Origin: Prorocentrum cordatum
Lineage: Eukaryota; Sar; Dinophyceae; Prorocentrales; Prorocentraceae
Direction of reading: 5' to 3'
Assembly: GCA_963575745.1 (NCBI GenBank)
Contig: CAUYUJ010018482.1
Coordinates: 581,382 to 645,381, forward strand
DNA length: 64,000 bases
Part shown: positions 20,426-30,189 of the stretch, piece after piece
Position numbering within the stretch: the stretch's first letter is position 1
Layout: every line of letters starts with the position of its first letter
Made by a program: the position numbers and the translations under genes
Notes under the pieces: model-generated
What the model saw: the letters and a program-made list of their open reading frames with translations, nothing else
What the model was told of the DNA's origin: nothing
Databases searched by the model: none

Positions 20426-22776
20426 ATCGCGGGCGGCGCTGGACAGGTGCACGGAATCCAAAAATCATAATGCGCAATGTGTTTGAAGGATGTTTTGTTT
20501 GGTCGGCTTTTTCTTTTCAAAATGCCCAACCGATCTCCACCCGCCTTCCCCGCGCAGGGTGGCTCGCGTCCTGCTGCAGGACGACGACGAGCACGTGGCG
20601 GCGGCGACCGTGGGCGCCGACGTGGCTCGCGCGGTGGCGCCGCTTCTGGATGTTATCGAATTGCCGCGCCGAGACGGTGGCCCAGCGTTCAGGTGGACTG
20701 TATGTTTGCCCGACAAGATCGTCCCCAAGCTGGCCCACGCGGCGGGGCCTTGGAGTGATCGGTTCTGGGCGGCGATGCGGGTGTTTCCTTCGTCGCCATC
20801 GCAACCGTGGCGGATGCTGCTCTACCACGACGACGTGGTCGTCGGCGCGCAGCTCAAAGCTGCAAACCGCAGGACGTCCATTGTTGTGTACATTAGTTTT
20901 TTGGAGCTGGGCACATACCTTCAAGAAGAGGGCGCCTGGCTCCCGCTGGGAGTCCTTCGGTCAGAGGACAAGAAGGATATCACCGCAGCGGGCGTGGTGA
21001 GGGCCATCCTGCGGCGCCTCTTCCTCGGGCCAGGAGGCGGCGGTTTCGACGTCGGCGCGTCTCGGTTGCATTTCAAGTGCCACAGGCTGATCATGGACGA
21101 AAGCGCGGGCAAGGACACCTTCTCGTACAAGGGCTCCAGCGGTTGGCGGCCCTGCTGCAACTGCAAGAACGTCGTGCTCGACCAGGGGACTGGCACCCTC
21201 AGCCGTTGGGACCCGTCTGGTTACCTGGTGGGCATCGCTTGCGTCGACGCCTCGAGGTTCGACCCGATGACTGCGGAGGCGTCGGGGGCGGGCAATGCGC
21301 GGCCGACGCTCGGCGAGTCCAGAGAGTTCACGAACGGACTTCGCGAACTCCCTGGAATTCGCGAGCGGAGTTCGCTCGGCCGGCTCCCGCCAAGGAGTTC
21401 GCGAAGGGGTACGACGAACTCGTGGAACTTCAACGCGCGGCGAGTGCAGTGGCCTTCCAGAATCTCCAATCCGCGTACGGCATCACTGTGAACGAGTTCT
21501 CGTTGATGGCCGACGTCGAACTCCGACGCGTTTGCTCGCTGGACATGTACACGCGCGACCCGATGCACATCATCCTGGCGAGCGGAGGCACGTTCCAGGT
21601 GGAGGTGTTCTGCCTGCACAAAGCAGTGGCGCGCGTGATTCCAGACGTGTGGGATCGGTGGCGAACCGATTTCCAGCGCTGGGCTCCAGGCCGCGGCGGA
21701 GGGAAAGCTCCCGTGCATCTCTTCTCCCCTGCCAGGAAGAAAGCCTGCGTCGAGGCAGGGCATTTCGTCGGCTCCGCGTCGGACTGCCTCGCCGTCCTGC
21801 CGTTCCTCAGGAACTGGCTGCACGTGGATTTCTTGCCGCATCACGCGCCGTTCCTGCCCCAGGCGCGGTCCTTTGAGGCCATGTATGCCGTCATGGAACT
21901 GTACCTGGCGGCGAAACGCGGCGGCTGCCCAGACACGTTCGATGTTGATTTCAAGCGCCATGTCGGGTTGGCGCTCAGGAAACACGTGCGGGCCTACACG
22001 GACGCGTGGATCGTGCCTAAGCATCATTATCTTTGGCACGCAGCTGTGCAGGCGGCGGAGGATGGGTTGATGCTCGACTGTTTCGTGCTCGAGCGAAAAC
22101 ACAAGCTCATCAAGGACACCGCGGAGCACTACGACCGCTTGGGCGGCATGGACAAGGATGTGATCACCCAAGTTGTGGCTGCGTACTTGCACGAGTCCTC
22201 GGCCGCGCCGCGCCAGTCGCACAAACGGTGGCCGACCCCTGAGCTCGACGGGATCATCGGGCAGCGCGGTTGGGGCCAAATGGGCTTTGGTGCACGCGCG
22301 AGCCTCCACGGGGGGCGCGCCTGCGGGGGCGCCTCTGGGGGCAACGCCGAGGCTCGCACGTGCACCAGGGCCTATCCAGGCACGGCGCCATCACTTGTCG
22401 TCGAGCTGCTGTCGGCGGCCTCGTCTACGGCAGCGGGGACGTGTGGCTCGAGGGCGACGCCGCGTTCCACGTCCACTGCGTGGCGGTGGCCGCGGGGCGC
22501 TCCTACCTCATCGTGGAGCCGCTGGACCTGGCGTCGCGGCCTGCGCCTGGGGAGTCCGCGTGGCGGCCACGAGGAGGACCGAGCTGTGCAAGGAGGAGGG
22601 AGGGGGAGGAGGGGAGGGAGGGGGAGGAGGAGGAACAGGGGGACGAGGAGGAGGGGAGGAGGAGGGGGACGAGGAAGGAGAGGAGGAGGAGGAGGAGGAG
22701 GAGGAGGAGGGGGACGAGGAGGATGGGATGGCCCACTACGCCGCCGCCCCATAGGATGCGGCGCGCTGGCTGCTGA
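20361..22776 (+). CDS. Element gene E: Tnp2-like transposase-type protein, frameshifted
   Basis: Exon 1 is 20361-20446; a 111 bp intron (GGACAG|GTGCAC to CGCGCAG|GGTG) joins in phase to 20558. Residues 110-150 read WRMLLYHDDVVVGAQLKAAN then VVYISFLELG, like the Y-D-x-x-x-G-x-x-L block of Tnp2/CMC-type transposases. Cys-rich GWRPCCNCKNVV lies near 21150. After a frame change near 21340-21380 come YTRDPMHIIL (about 21548), PKHHYLWHAA (about 22015) and LERKHKLIKDTAEHY (about 22090), matching the order DxMH, PKxHY and RxExKHxxxK of that family. A second frame change between 22215 and 22380 leads to GDVWLEGDAAFHVHCVAVAA and an acidic tail ending at 22776. Related proteins are, to my knowledge, common in dinoflagellates. 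The two frame breaks make this copy a probable pseudogene unless they are sequence errors or unseen introns. Confidence 0.6.
22590..22725 (+). repeat. (GGA)n tract at the 3' end of gene E
   Basis: GGAGGGGGAGGAGG and GACGAGGAGG repeats. They encode an acidic Glu/Gly-rich tail if the gene E frame is real here. Confidence 0.8.
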
Positions 22777-22859
22777 GGACGCCCCGCGGGCGCCTGCGGC
22801 GTACACCCGCCGAGCCGAGGACGGCTCGGTCCGCGCGCTGGTGTAAAACGCGCGCGCGC

Positions 22860-22941
22860 GGCGGTGCACCGCCTGGCGGTGGGCCGCCTGTTGTAAAAAA
22901 TCACGTTCGCGCGGCGGTAGCCCGCCTGGCGGCATCCCGCC
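22860..22941. repeat. Palindrome cluster 6: four sites after gene E
   Basis: GGCGGTGCACCGCC 22860, GGCGGTGGGCCGCC 22875, GGCGGTAGCCCGCC 22913 and GGCGGCATCCCGCC 22928. This is the last cluster before the right terminal repeat. Confidence 0.8.
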
Positions 22942-23017
22942 TGGGGAAAAGGAGGGACGGAGAGGAGGGGAACGGGAGCGGGGCCCCGCAGGCTGCACGG
23001 ATCGATGGCGACGCCGA

Positions 23018-23288
23018 CGCGTTTTTGAAAGCGCCCCCGCCCCCCATTTTCCATACGAAAAAGCAGACTTATCGGACTTATAAATTAGATATAAGTTACA
23101 TATAAGTAAGATATAAGTAACCTAGTTTTGATGAAGATGCGAGATATAAGTAAGAAGAAGTAACATACATGCAGCATGTAACATACGTCAACGCCATCAC
23201 CAAAACGGCGCCGGGAGGCGCCAGGAAAATCAGCTACGTGAACTGATTCTCCCCCCCCTTTGCTATCCCCACCTTTCGCCCGACCCGA
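23018..23288 (-). repeat. Right terminal inverted repeat of the 14.4 kb element
   Basis: Begins ACGCGTTTTTGAAAGCG and CCATTTTCC, then GAAAAAGCAGACTTATCGGA with CTTATAAATTAG. An AT-rich ATATAAGTAA stretch follows, then GTCAACGCCATCACCAAAA, a GGCGCCGGGAGGCGCC palindrome, AAAATCAGCTACGTGAACTG and finally CCTTTCGCCCGACCCGA. It is complementary to 8917-9350. Confidence 0.8.
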
Positions 23289-23293
23289 GTCTT

Positions 23294-23624
23294 GGGGCCA
23301 TCATCTGCGTCTTGGACCGATCGTTCGGCGACTCGGGGTCTTGGGCGCCTTCTTGGGAGCCATTTGGGGACCGTTTCTTGGCCCGCAGGGGTCATTCCGA
23401 TTCCGCCGGTTCGATTCGATTTCCGCGATTCCGATTTCGAACCGACTCGATTCCGGGATTTCGATTCGCGATTCCGATTTCGAGTTTGCCCGATCCAGCT
23501 TCTGCCGATTCGATGCGTCAGCCGATTCCTGCCGGCTTTTGCCGATCCGGCCTCGCTCCGGCTCTGGCCCCCAAGGGGAGGAGGAGGAGGGAGGAGGGAC
23601 CCCCAGAGGGCGAGTCCAAAAACC
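23294..23624. other. No gene; GATTCCGATTTCG-rich DNA
   Basis: Degenerate repeats of CGATTCCGATTTC, TTCGATTCG and GCCGATTCGATGC. The same words reappear at 24365-24535, flanking the minisatellite on both sides, so the two stretches may be arms of one repeat unit. Confidence 0.5.
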
Positions 23625-24360
23625 CCAACCCCCCCCAGGGGGGGGGTTTTCCAAAAGCCCCGGGACCCCAACCCCCCCCAAGGGGTGGGGTTTCCCCCCG
23701 GGACCCCAAACCCATCCCAGGGGGGGGTCCAAAAGCTCCGGGACCCCAAACCCCCTCCAGGGGGGGTTTTCGAAAAGCCCTGGGACCCCAACCCCCCTCC
23801 AGGGGGGGTTTTCCGAAAGCTCCGGGACCCCAAACCCCCCCCAGGGGGGGGTTTTCCAAAAGCCCCGGTACCCCAAACCCCCCCAAGGGGGGGGGGTCCA
23901 AAAACCCCGGGACCCCAACCCCCCCCCCAGGGGGGGGGGGTCCAAAAGCCCTGGGACCCCAAACCCCCGCCAGGGGGGGGGGTCCAAAAGCCCTTGGACC
24001 CCAACCCCCCCAGGTGAGGGTTTTCCAAAAGCCCTGGGACCCCAAGCGCCCCCACAGGGGGGGTGGGTCCGAAAGCTCGGGAACCCCAACCCCCTCCCAG
24101 GGGGGGATTTTCCGAAAGCTCCGGGACCCCAAACCCCCCACATGGGGGGGTTTTCCAAAAGCTCGGGGACCCCAACCCCTCCCCCAGGCGGGGATTTTCC
24201 AAAAGCCTTGGGACCCCCCCCCCCCCAGGGGGGGGTTTTCCGAAAGCCCTGGGACCCCAAACCTCCCCCAGGGGGGGGGGTCCAAAAGCCCCGGGACCCC
24301 GAACCCCCCCAGGGGGGGGGTCCAAAAACCCACCCTCCCCCCGGGGGGTCCAAAAACCTC
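23625..24360 (+). repeat. G/C-run minisatellite, about 13 copies of a 58-60 bp unit
   Basis: Unit: GGGACCCCAAACCCCCCCCA, GGGGGGGGTT, TTCCAAAAGCCCC. Each unit holds a CCCC run next to a GGGG run, so each can fold as a hairpin or offer G-quadruplex runs. It opens proline/glycine-rich frames on both strands that are artefacts of the missing stops. Confidence 0.85.
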
Positions 24361-24884
24361 CCCCCGGGGGTCCGATTTCGATTCCTATCCGGCTTGACGC
24401 GGTCCGGTTTCCGACTCGATCCGGCTCGGACTTGCCGACCTCAGCCGATTTCGATTTGGCTGCCGCCTTTGCCGATTTCTGCCGATTCGATGCTCCGGTC
24501 GACCCGATCCGGCTTATCGATTCGATGCTGGGGCCGCCTGCCGTCGTAGGGGGGCCCCCTCCTGGGCCCGAGAAGTCCGTGCGGGGGCAACCGCGGCGGG
24601 GGCCCAATGGGAACCGCGACGCAGACCCAAGGAGATGTGGAAATTTGAGGAGTAGGAGGAGAATGATGACCTTCCTGCCTCCTGCCTCCTCCTCCTCCTC
24701 CTCCTCCTCCTCCTCCTCCTCCTTCTCCTCTTTCTGCCCCTCGCCCTCCTCCCCCTCTCTCTTTCTCGTCCTCCCGCTCCCGCGCGGCGCGGAGACGCGC
24801 TGGGCGAGGTCCCAAAGTATACCTGTGGTCGCGGAGCTTGCGTGGAAACAAAGATGTGGGGATTTGGGGTCTGGGCCCCCCTGA
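24361..24884. other. No gene; CCGATT-rich flank and a CCT tract
   Basis: 24365-24535 matches the GATTCC-rich left flank of the minisatellite. 24688-24725 is (CCT)n. No supported coding. Confidence 0.5.
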
Positions 24885-25077
24885 GAAACTCTTCAGGATT
24901 GAGTCATGTTCGCTGCGTTAGGTTGCCTCTTCTTTCCGGGTGTGGCTTGTCGCTGGCCCACTGGGATGTCGCACAGTGGTGACAAAAAGATCTTCTCCGA
25001 TAGCCACACCCCGTTTTTCTCCATCTGACTTTCTCTGACCTCTTCTTGTGGCAAAAAAGAAACTCTTCAGGATTGAG
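24885..25077. other. Segment flanked by a perfect 19-base direct repeat
   Basis: GAAACTCTTCAGGATTGAG occurs at 24885-24903 and again at 25059-25077. Between them GGGTGTGGCT and AGCCACACCC form an inverted pair. This could be a small insertion with a long target duplication, or a simple local duplication. Confidence 0.5.
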
Positions 25078-25234
25078 GACTGAGGCTCAGGGGATTACGT
25101 AGGCAAAGTTCCTCAGGATGCGCTCGCTCCGTGCCCAGCGGCGCGGTGGCGGTTCCAAAAGTTCCTGATTTGGTTCGGGGGGGATCGGGGGGTGCACCAT
25201 CAAGGTTCTAGGCTCAGGGGGGGGGCGATCGGGG

Positions 25235-25395
25235 GGCTGCATCATCAAGGTTCGAGGCTGGAGGTCCTCAGGCGCTTTCGTCGGTTCTCGGCGGCTTTCC
25301 AGCCTCGGGGCGCGTTCCGGCGGCTGCGCCTCGCCAAGGGGCTCTCGGGGGGTGCCCGGGCTGTCCCGGACGGCCGCCGGACTGCCGAGACTCGG
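25235..25395 (+). repeat. Dispersed repeat R7, copy 1
   Basis: GGTTCGAGGCTGGAGGTCCT, then TTCGTCGGTTCTCGGC, CCAGCCTCGGGGC and GACGGCCGCC match 41025-41180. A weaker, partial likeness lies at 8075-8150. Confidence 0.6.
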
Positions 25396-25399
25396 CAGT

Positions 25400-25640
25400 C
25401 CGGGGGTCAGTGCAAACGGGGGTCAGCCAGAGCGCCGGATCCTGCAGGATCCTGCGAAGGCCCCCTCTGGCTGACCCGGGTTAGGGAGCCGCTCGTGGCC
25501 GCGAGGCGGCCGCGCGTATTGGCTGACCCGGGTTTGCGAGGACCTGCGTTGCAGTTTTTTTTTTTCCTGCATTGCAGTTTTTGGTTTCCTGCTGACCCGG
25601 GTCTGGATTGACCCGGGTCAGAAGATCCCCGACGAGTTCT
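25400..25640. repeat. TGACCCGGGTCA palindrome-rich segment
   Basis: GGCTGACCCGGGTT, GCTGACCCGGGTCT and TTGACCCGGGTCAG recur within 180 bases, with AGGATCCTGC palindromes before them. A single similar site, GCTGACCCGGGTCAG, is at 2568-2582. Confidence 0.55.
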
Positions 25641-25929
25641 CCGGGCGGTCGCAGACATGGGTCAAGGGGGCGTGGATTCGCGACGGGTGCCGTTTCCATG
25701 GGGCATCGCGGATTTCCGCCGCCGAGCGAGGCGGCACCGACAGAGTTTGGGATCGCATTTTCCCCGATCCATGGATTTGGCGACCGCGCGCCAAATCCAT
25801 GGGCCGCTAATCCATGTTTGCGCGCCCCCGAGTTATGACCCGAAAACCAAGGGGCCACGTTAGGAGGGGGGATAGGCACAGGGGCGGACATATCAACCCC
25901 CAAGTGCCCACTCATTGCCTGTGGGGACC

Positions 25930-26050
25930 CGCTAGCCCTTCCCGCCCAGCAACTTGGACGTGGGGGTTGGGGATCAGGGGCCTATCCCCGATCCATCGGC
26001 GATGTATCACCGATTCCAGCTCGATGTTTCTTCCCCTGAGCCTGTCCCCC
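25930..26050 (-). repeat. Dispersed repeat R8, copy 1
   Basis: On the minus strand, ACATCGAGCTGGAATCGG then ACATCGCCGATGGATCGG matches ACATCGACGTGGGAATCGG then GCATCGCCGATGGATCGG at 61215-61330. Confidence 0.5.
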
Positions 26051-26075
26051 CCTAATGTTCCCCCCCAGTTGGCGC

Positions 26076-26126
26076 CAGGGGTCCGTGGCCTCGCAGCCGA
26101 CGGCCACGACGGTTGCCGAGCTGCAC
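26076..26126 (+). repeat. Repeat R6, copy 3
   Basis: GTGGCCTCGCAGCCGACGGC, CACGACGG and GCCGAGCTGCA match 7524-7578 and 8165-8220. Confidence 0.65.
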
Positions 26127-26685
26127 TCCTCATCCTCCGTTCTTCTGTTCTGTTTGATATGCTATACCGAAGATCCTTGGGTTGAGAGTGGCTCGAGATT
26201 CGGCGCGCCCTTTTAGTTCCGCCTCTCCTGAACGCCTGGCTAAAGCCTTGCGTTGCACACGGCTGCTACTTTAGTAAGAGGTGGGCCATCGCGCCACTGG
26301 ATGCTTCGGGGGCAGCGGCGGTCATCGAGCAGGGTCGCGGGTGAGGATGGCGCAGGCCCTCACTGGTATTGGTTCCGTGCACCCAATACCCTCTCAGAGG
26401 AGTGCTTTTCTTGGTGGCGTTAGCGGTACAAAAGGACAATGGTAGAGTCCAGCAGGAGAGGTGGGGAGCTCTAGACCGTCTGGTCCAGGACCCGTTTCGC
26501 CATGACTTTCCTTACAATTTCTGCAGGAACCGTGTCCCTGCCCACATGTTGTTGGCTACACGGTTGGTCCGGACGGCTACGCTCCCTTAGAGGTGCTCAT
26601 GATGTGCCTCGGAATGCACGTTTTCATTCGCCGACCTAGTCCTCGACCAGCTCGCTTATCGTTGCTGCTATGAGGGTGCTTTGCT
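26127..26685. other. No gene recognised
   Basis: Less repetitive and lower in GC than its surroundings. A 73-residue frame from about 26369 has no recognisable domain. I would not call it a gene. Confidence 0.35.
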
Positions 26686-26689
26686 GGGG

Positions 26690-27019
26690 TAATTCTTCAC
26701 GCTTCGCGTACCCCCACCAGCCCATTCAGAAACCCTGCCCTTCAGAGCTGACGGGAAAAGGGACGAAGAGACACATCTAGGGAAAAAAAGCGAGCAAGGA
26801 AGTGGCCTTGGATGGCCTCTTCGGGCCATCCCTGGGTGCCGCGTGGGGGCGAGGGGAAGAGGAGGAGGAGGAGGAGGAGGAGGAGGCGGAGGAGGCGGAG
26901 GAGGCGGAGGAGGACGAGGAGGACGAGGAGGACGCGGATGAGGACGAGGAGGACAAGGACTAGGATGAGGACGACGCGGACGAGGACTCATGGAACCATC
27001 TACGTAGAGGTATTCTTGC

Positions 27020-27076
<57 letters not shown>

Positions 27077-27480
27077 TGCCCTCTGGGAGTTTGGGGGCCC
27101 CTCTTGGAACCCTCTTGGTAACCCTTGAAGGCTTTTTGGGATCATCTTGGAGGCCATCGATTACAGGATGGAGGGGTCCCCAACTCAGCTCCCCCCTCAG
27201 GAGCCGGCAAACCGCTTCTTGGGGCTCTCTTGGAGCGCTCTTGGAGCGGTCTTGGGGCCGTTTGGAGCATCTTAGGAGCCATCTTGAGCCAGCTTGGGCT
27301 ATCTGAGCCATCTTGGAGGTCATCTTGGGCTCTCTGAGGCCGCTTGGGAGCCACTTGGGGGCCTCTCGGGTGCCTCTTGGGGCCCTTTTCGGATCCTTTT
27401 GGAGCCCTCTTGGGGCTCTCTTGGGGAGCCCGGGAGCGCCTCTTGGGGCCATCTTCGAGGCTATCGATCAAAGGAGGGAG
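26690..27480 (+). repeat. Dispersed repeat R9, copy 1, with CTG tract and TTGGGG array
   Basis: TTCTTCACGCTTCGCGTACC, CCCACCAGCCCATTCAGAAA, a GACGG..AGAGACAC stretch, a GGA tract, then CTTGGGGCC words and CATCTTGGAGGC...ATCGAT. The same order occurs at 56705-57290. Inside, 27019-27073 is about 17 uninterrupted CTG triplets, absent from the other copy. Confidence 0.7.
27019..27073 (+). repeat. (CTG)17-like trinucleotide repeat
   Basis: About 17 consecutive CTG units, the type of repeat prone to hairpins and expansion. It is not in a supported coding frame. Confidence 0.9.
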
Positions 27481-28278
27481 GGTCCCGATCGAGGCCCCCC
27501 TCTCAGTGACCACGATCCTCGTGAGGGGTGTCAAACACTGGCCCTCCCAGGGGCCGAAAAAGGGCCCCTCAACCGATCGCGGCCCCTCCCGTCCAGGTCC
27601 AGGGGAGGGGGGAGGGGGAGGGGTCAAGACACCCTCTCCGCACGCAAGCCGTCTAGCTCACTCCCACCCGCCCTCCCACCACATAAGTGGCATCCGAGTC
27701 TCAGCATAGCCAGGGGTCGCCACTGGATGGACAGCCACTGGGAACCAAAGCGGACGCCAGGTGCGCGACGCTCGCCGCGAGCTCCACATGCGGTTTGTGT
27801 GCCATCCTTGGCCAAAACATGATGCCCCCCCGTCCGCATGGTCCAGATGCTGATGTGGGGGGGGGGGGGCGTCAGCATTGTTCTGGGCCTGCGCACAGCA
27901 GGCATCATCATGCGGGCACCACCGCCGTCCCTGTCAAACAGCAATATTAAGTGATCGCGGGTGGCCAGCACAATACCCACGACGTTCTCGCAACGTGCAG
28001 TTTGCATTGTTTTTGACACGGATGGTGGTCCTGCGCAAAGCGGCTTCACTGAAGGTGCCCCGCCATCCTTGTCAACGAAACAATGCAACATGCTCGCAGG
28101 GCGCCAGCGCACTGTCCAGATCTTGCTGCACTGTGCACTTCGTACAGTATTGTTTTTGACAGGGAGTGTCGAGGGTGTTGGCAGGGTGGGCCCCGCAATG
28201 TGCATGTTGTATAGTTTTTTGTCAGGAATGGTGGGGGGGTGCCCGCATGGTTCCGGGTTGGCTGCCGGCCAGGTGGGG
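27481..28278. other. No gene; degenerate direct repeats
   Basis: 27597-27630 (GTCCAGGTCCAGGGGAGGGG) matches 57719-57745. From 27880 to 28240 the words CATTGTTTTTGACA, TGACAGGGA and GGATGGTGG recur at intervals of about 70-140 bases, suggesting an old tandem repeat. Confidence 0.45.
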
Positions 28279-28424
28279 GAGGTTTTTTTTTTTTTTTTTT
28301 TTATTATATAATAAAAAATAGGGAACAATGATAAACCCCTCCCCTAAGGGGAAGAGGGGTTTTCGGAAGAGCAAAGAAAGACATCGTTAGACCACCTGCG
28401 CCCGGAGGGCTGGTGGGATTCTGT
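28279..28424 (+). repeat. Poly-T followed by dispersed repeat with CTCGTTAGACCACC core
   Basis: A run of about 22 T is followed by AAACCCCTCCCCTAAGGGGA, AGAGGGG, then TCGTTAGACCACCTGCGCCC and GCTGGTGGGATT. 57749-57842 matches it. The poly-T could be the (complemented) tail of a retroposed sequence; this is inference. Confidence 0.6.
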
Positions 28425-29324
28425 AAACCACACCGGCCCCTGGGAGGGTTGAATCTGACCCCAGCCATGTGCTCGCCCCCGCCCTGCCCGGGCACTGATC
28501 GTCGAGACTGATTTGTAAGGGTCTTGCGATCGCCCAGGCTATCGGTCCCGCCTGCCCACCCCTCCTCCCCTCCCCCCCGGCTGAGCTTACCTGGTCGGTT
28601 GCGCAGGTCTGGGTGCGCAGTACCGGTGCGCGCGGGCATATGTGGGGCTGCACACAGCGAAAATGTTCGGTTATCGGTCGTCACCTCCACCACACACCCC
28701 CACTGGATAACCCTGGTCGTCGCCGACGGTGCAAAACGGTCTCGTCGCACAGCAGAGTTGGATTTCATTGGTGGCCAGTTGCGCCCCATAGCGCAACCCA
28801 CCTTGCCCTCTGGCGACCCCCGAGATTTGTTCCTGAGAAGGCTTTGGCACACAATGGACTGTAGTATCCTCCCCCGCCCTCCTCCTCCTCCACCTCCTCC
28901 TGCTCCCCCTCCTTCTCCTCCTCCTCCTCGTGCTTCGCAGTATGGGCCTCCTACGAGAAAACTCCTTCAGGCCTCGCGCGGCGCGCACTGGTTGCATTAT
29001 CCAGTGCGCACGTCCGCCCCGTCAGATTTGGGCTGACGTTCGCGAGGCCATGTTCCGACGCAAGGGGATCCGAGGCAAATTGTCTCACGTTGTCGCGCGA
29101 GGCCTCAAGGAGGTTCCTTATAAGCGGCCTTGGTGCTTCGGCGTCTTTCCTCTGAGATGTGTCCCCCCCCCCCGGGCTGCCCCCTCGCGCCCGTGCGCGT
29201 GCGGTGGCCCTGCCACCTCCCTAAAGGCCGATCACGGTCAAGACTCCTCCGTCGTGATGTTGTTCCCGACGCGAGGGGGTCTGGGGCAAGGCTTCGGGTT
29301 TCGGCGGCGAGCGAGGGGGGGGGG
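28425..29324. other. No supported gene; one weak coding-like stretch at 29030-29160
   Basis: 29030-29160 reads ADVREAMFRRKGIRGKLSHV then VARGLKEVPYKRPWCFGV, with a less biased composition than the surrounding repeats. It might be a short exon, but there is no start, stop or splice support. Confidence 0.25.
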
Positions 29325-29510
29325 GAGTGAGAAGGAGAAGAAGCCCTCTCAGACGGCGGCGGGGTTTCTCAGACGCCCTCGCGCCTCCTGAGAAGGCTTC
29401 ACAGAAACGGGGAAGGCTCAGGAAACTGTTGGGAAGGCCGGGGGGCTTCTTCCGAGCCTTCTGAGCAGGCCCGCCCTTGCTCACTTCCCCCCCTTCGCTC
29501 GCCGCCTACG
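29325..29510 (+). repeat. Dispersed TTCTCAGAAG-rich repeat, copy 2
   Basis: Matches 47765-47955: GTGAGAAGGAGAAG, GGCGGGGTTTCTCAGA, CCCTCGCGCC.CCTGAGAAGG and GAGCCTTCTGA.CAGGCCCGCC. A third copy is inverted at 230-360. Confidence 0.7.
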
Positions 29511-29720
29511 GGGGGGGGGGGGTTCTGGGGCAGGGCTTCGGGCTGCGCACGGACAGCCCACCCCCACCCAGAGGCAGTCCTGGCCGGCCTCCACAGACCC
29601 CGAGTAGTCCCCGGCAGGCTCTCCGAGCAGTCCGGGGCGGCCTCGGCACCTTGAAGAACTCTGGGCCGCGCAGCGCCCCGCCGCGCCGCCGGGTGCGGCG
29701 CCCTGGAGCGATGGAGCCAC

Positions 29721-29830
29721 CTCCTCCTCCTCCTCCTCCTCCTCCTCCTCCTCCTACTCCTCCTCCTACTCCTACCTCCTCCTCCTCCTCCTCCTCCTCC
29801 TCCTCCTCCTCCTCCTCCTCCTCCTCCTTC
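29721..29830 (+). repeat. (CCT)n microsatellite
   Basis: Almost pure CCT with a few ACT and ACC triplets. The surrounding 29511-30189 has no supported gene. Confidence 0.9.
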
Positions 29831-30189
29831 AGTCCGCGGCCTCGGAGCGCCCGACCCCGTACTGCTGTTGGGTGCCAGACCCCTGCAGTGATGGCCCTGG
29901 CACCTGAAAGGCGCCCCCCCGGAGGCCGAAATGGAGCCGCGCGGAGCAGCATATCACAAGTACACACCTGGACTTTCGGAGGTCCGCGCAGAACGTCGAA
30001 AGTTTACGTTTACGCCATCGTTCATTCCCCGATGGAGGGAAGACGCCGCGATTGAAAAACGCTGGCCCTCAGCCCCCCAGCAGCAGGTCCGCCCCGTAGC
30101 AGCCGCTGGGCTCGTGCCCGGCCCCTGCGCCGCCGGCAGCGCCTCGGCGGCGCCTGCAGCGGCGGGGGGCGCCGTGCGCCGCATGGTCT

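Larger units (their letters stand above)
8917..23288 (+). mobile_element. 14.4 kb multi-gene TIR element
   Basis: Both ends carry the same sequence in opposite orientation. The left end starts TCGGGCTGGACGAAAGG; the right end finishes CCTTTCGCCCGACCCGA. Further in, both arms have TTTTGGTGATGGCGTTGAC or its complement, then a long AT-rich ATAAGT/ACTTAT stretch, then TAAGTCCGATAAGTCTGCTT and TTTTCG. GTCTT lies directly outside each end (8912-8916 and 23289-23293), a candidate 5 bp target duplication. Inside are five + strand genes and about 40 GGCGG..CCGCC palindromes found nowhere else in the window. 32815-33005 is a short derivative with only the ends. The last gene is Tnp2-like, which suggests DNA transposition. 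The superfamily is not settled: the ends do not read CACTA. Confidence 0.75.

Noticed and set aside
23234-24607. Large glycine/proline-rich frames on both strands
   Set aside because: They follow the C-run/G-run minisatellite and have no independent coding signal.
28279-28320. Poly-T as a bacterial-type terminator
   Set aside because: The setting is eukaryotic, and the run adjoins a dispersed repeat, which fits a retroposition tail better.
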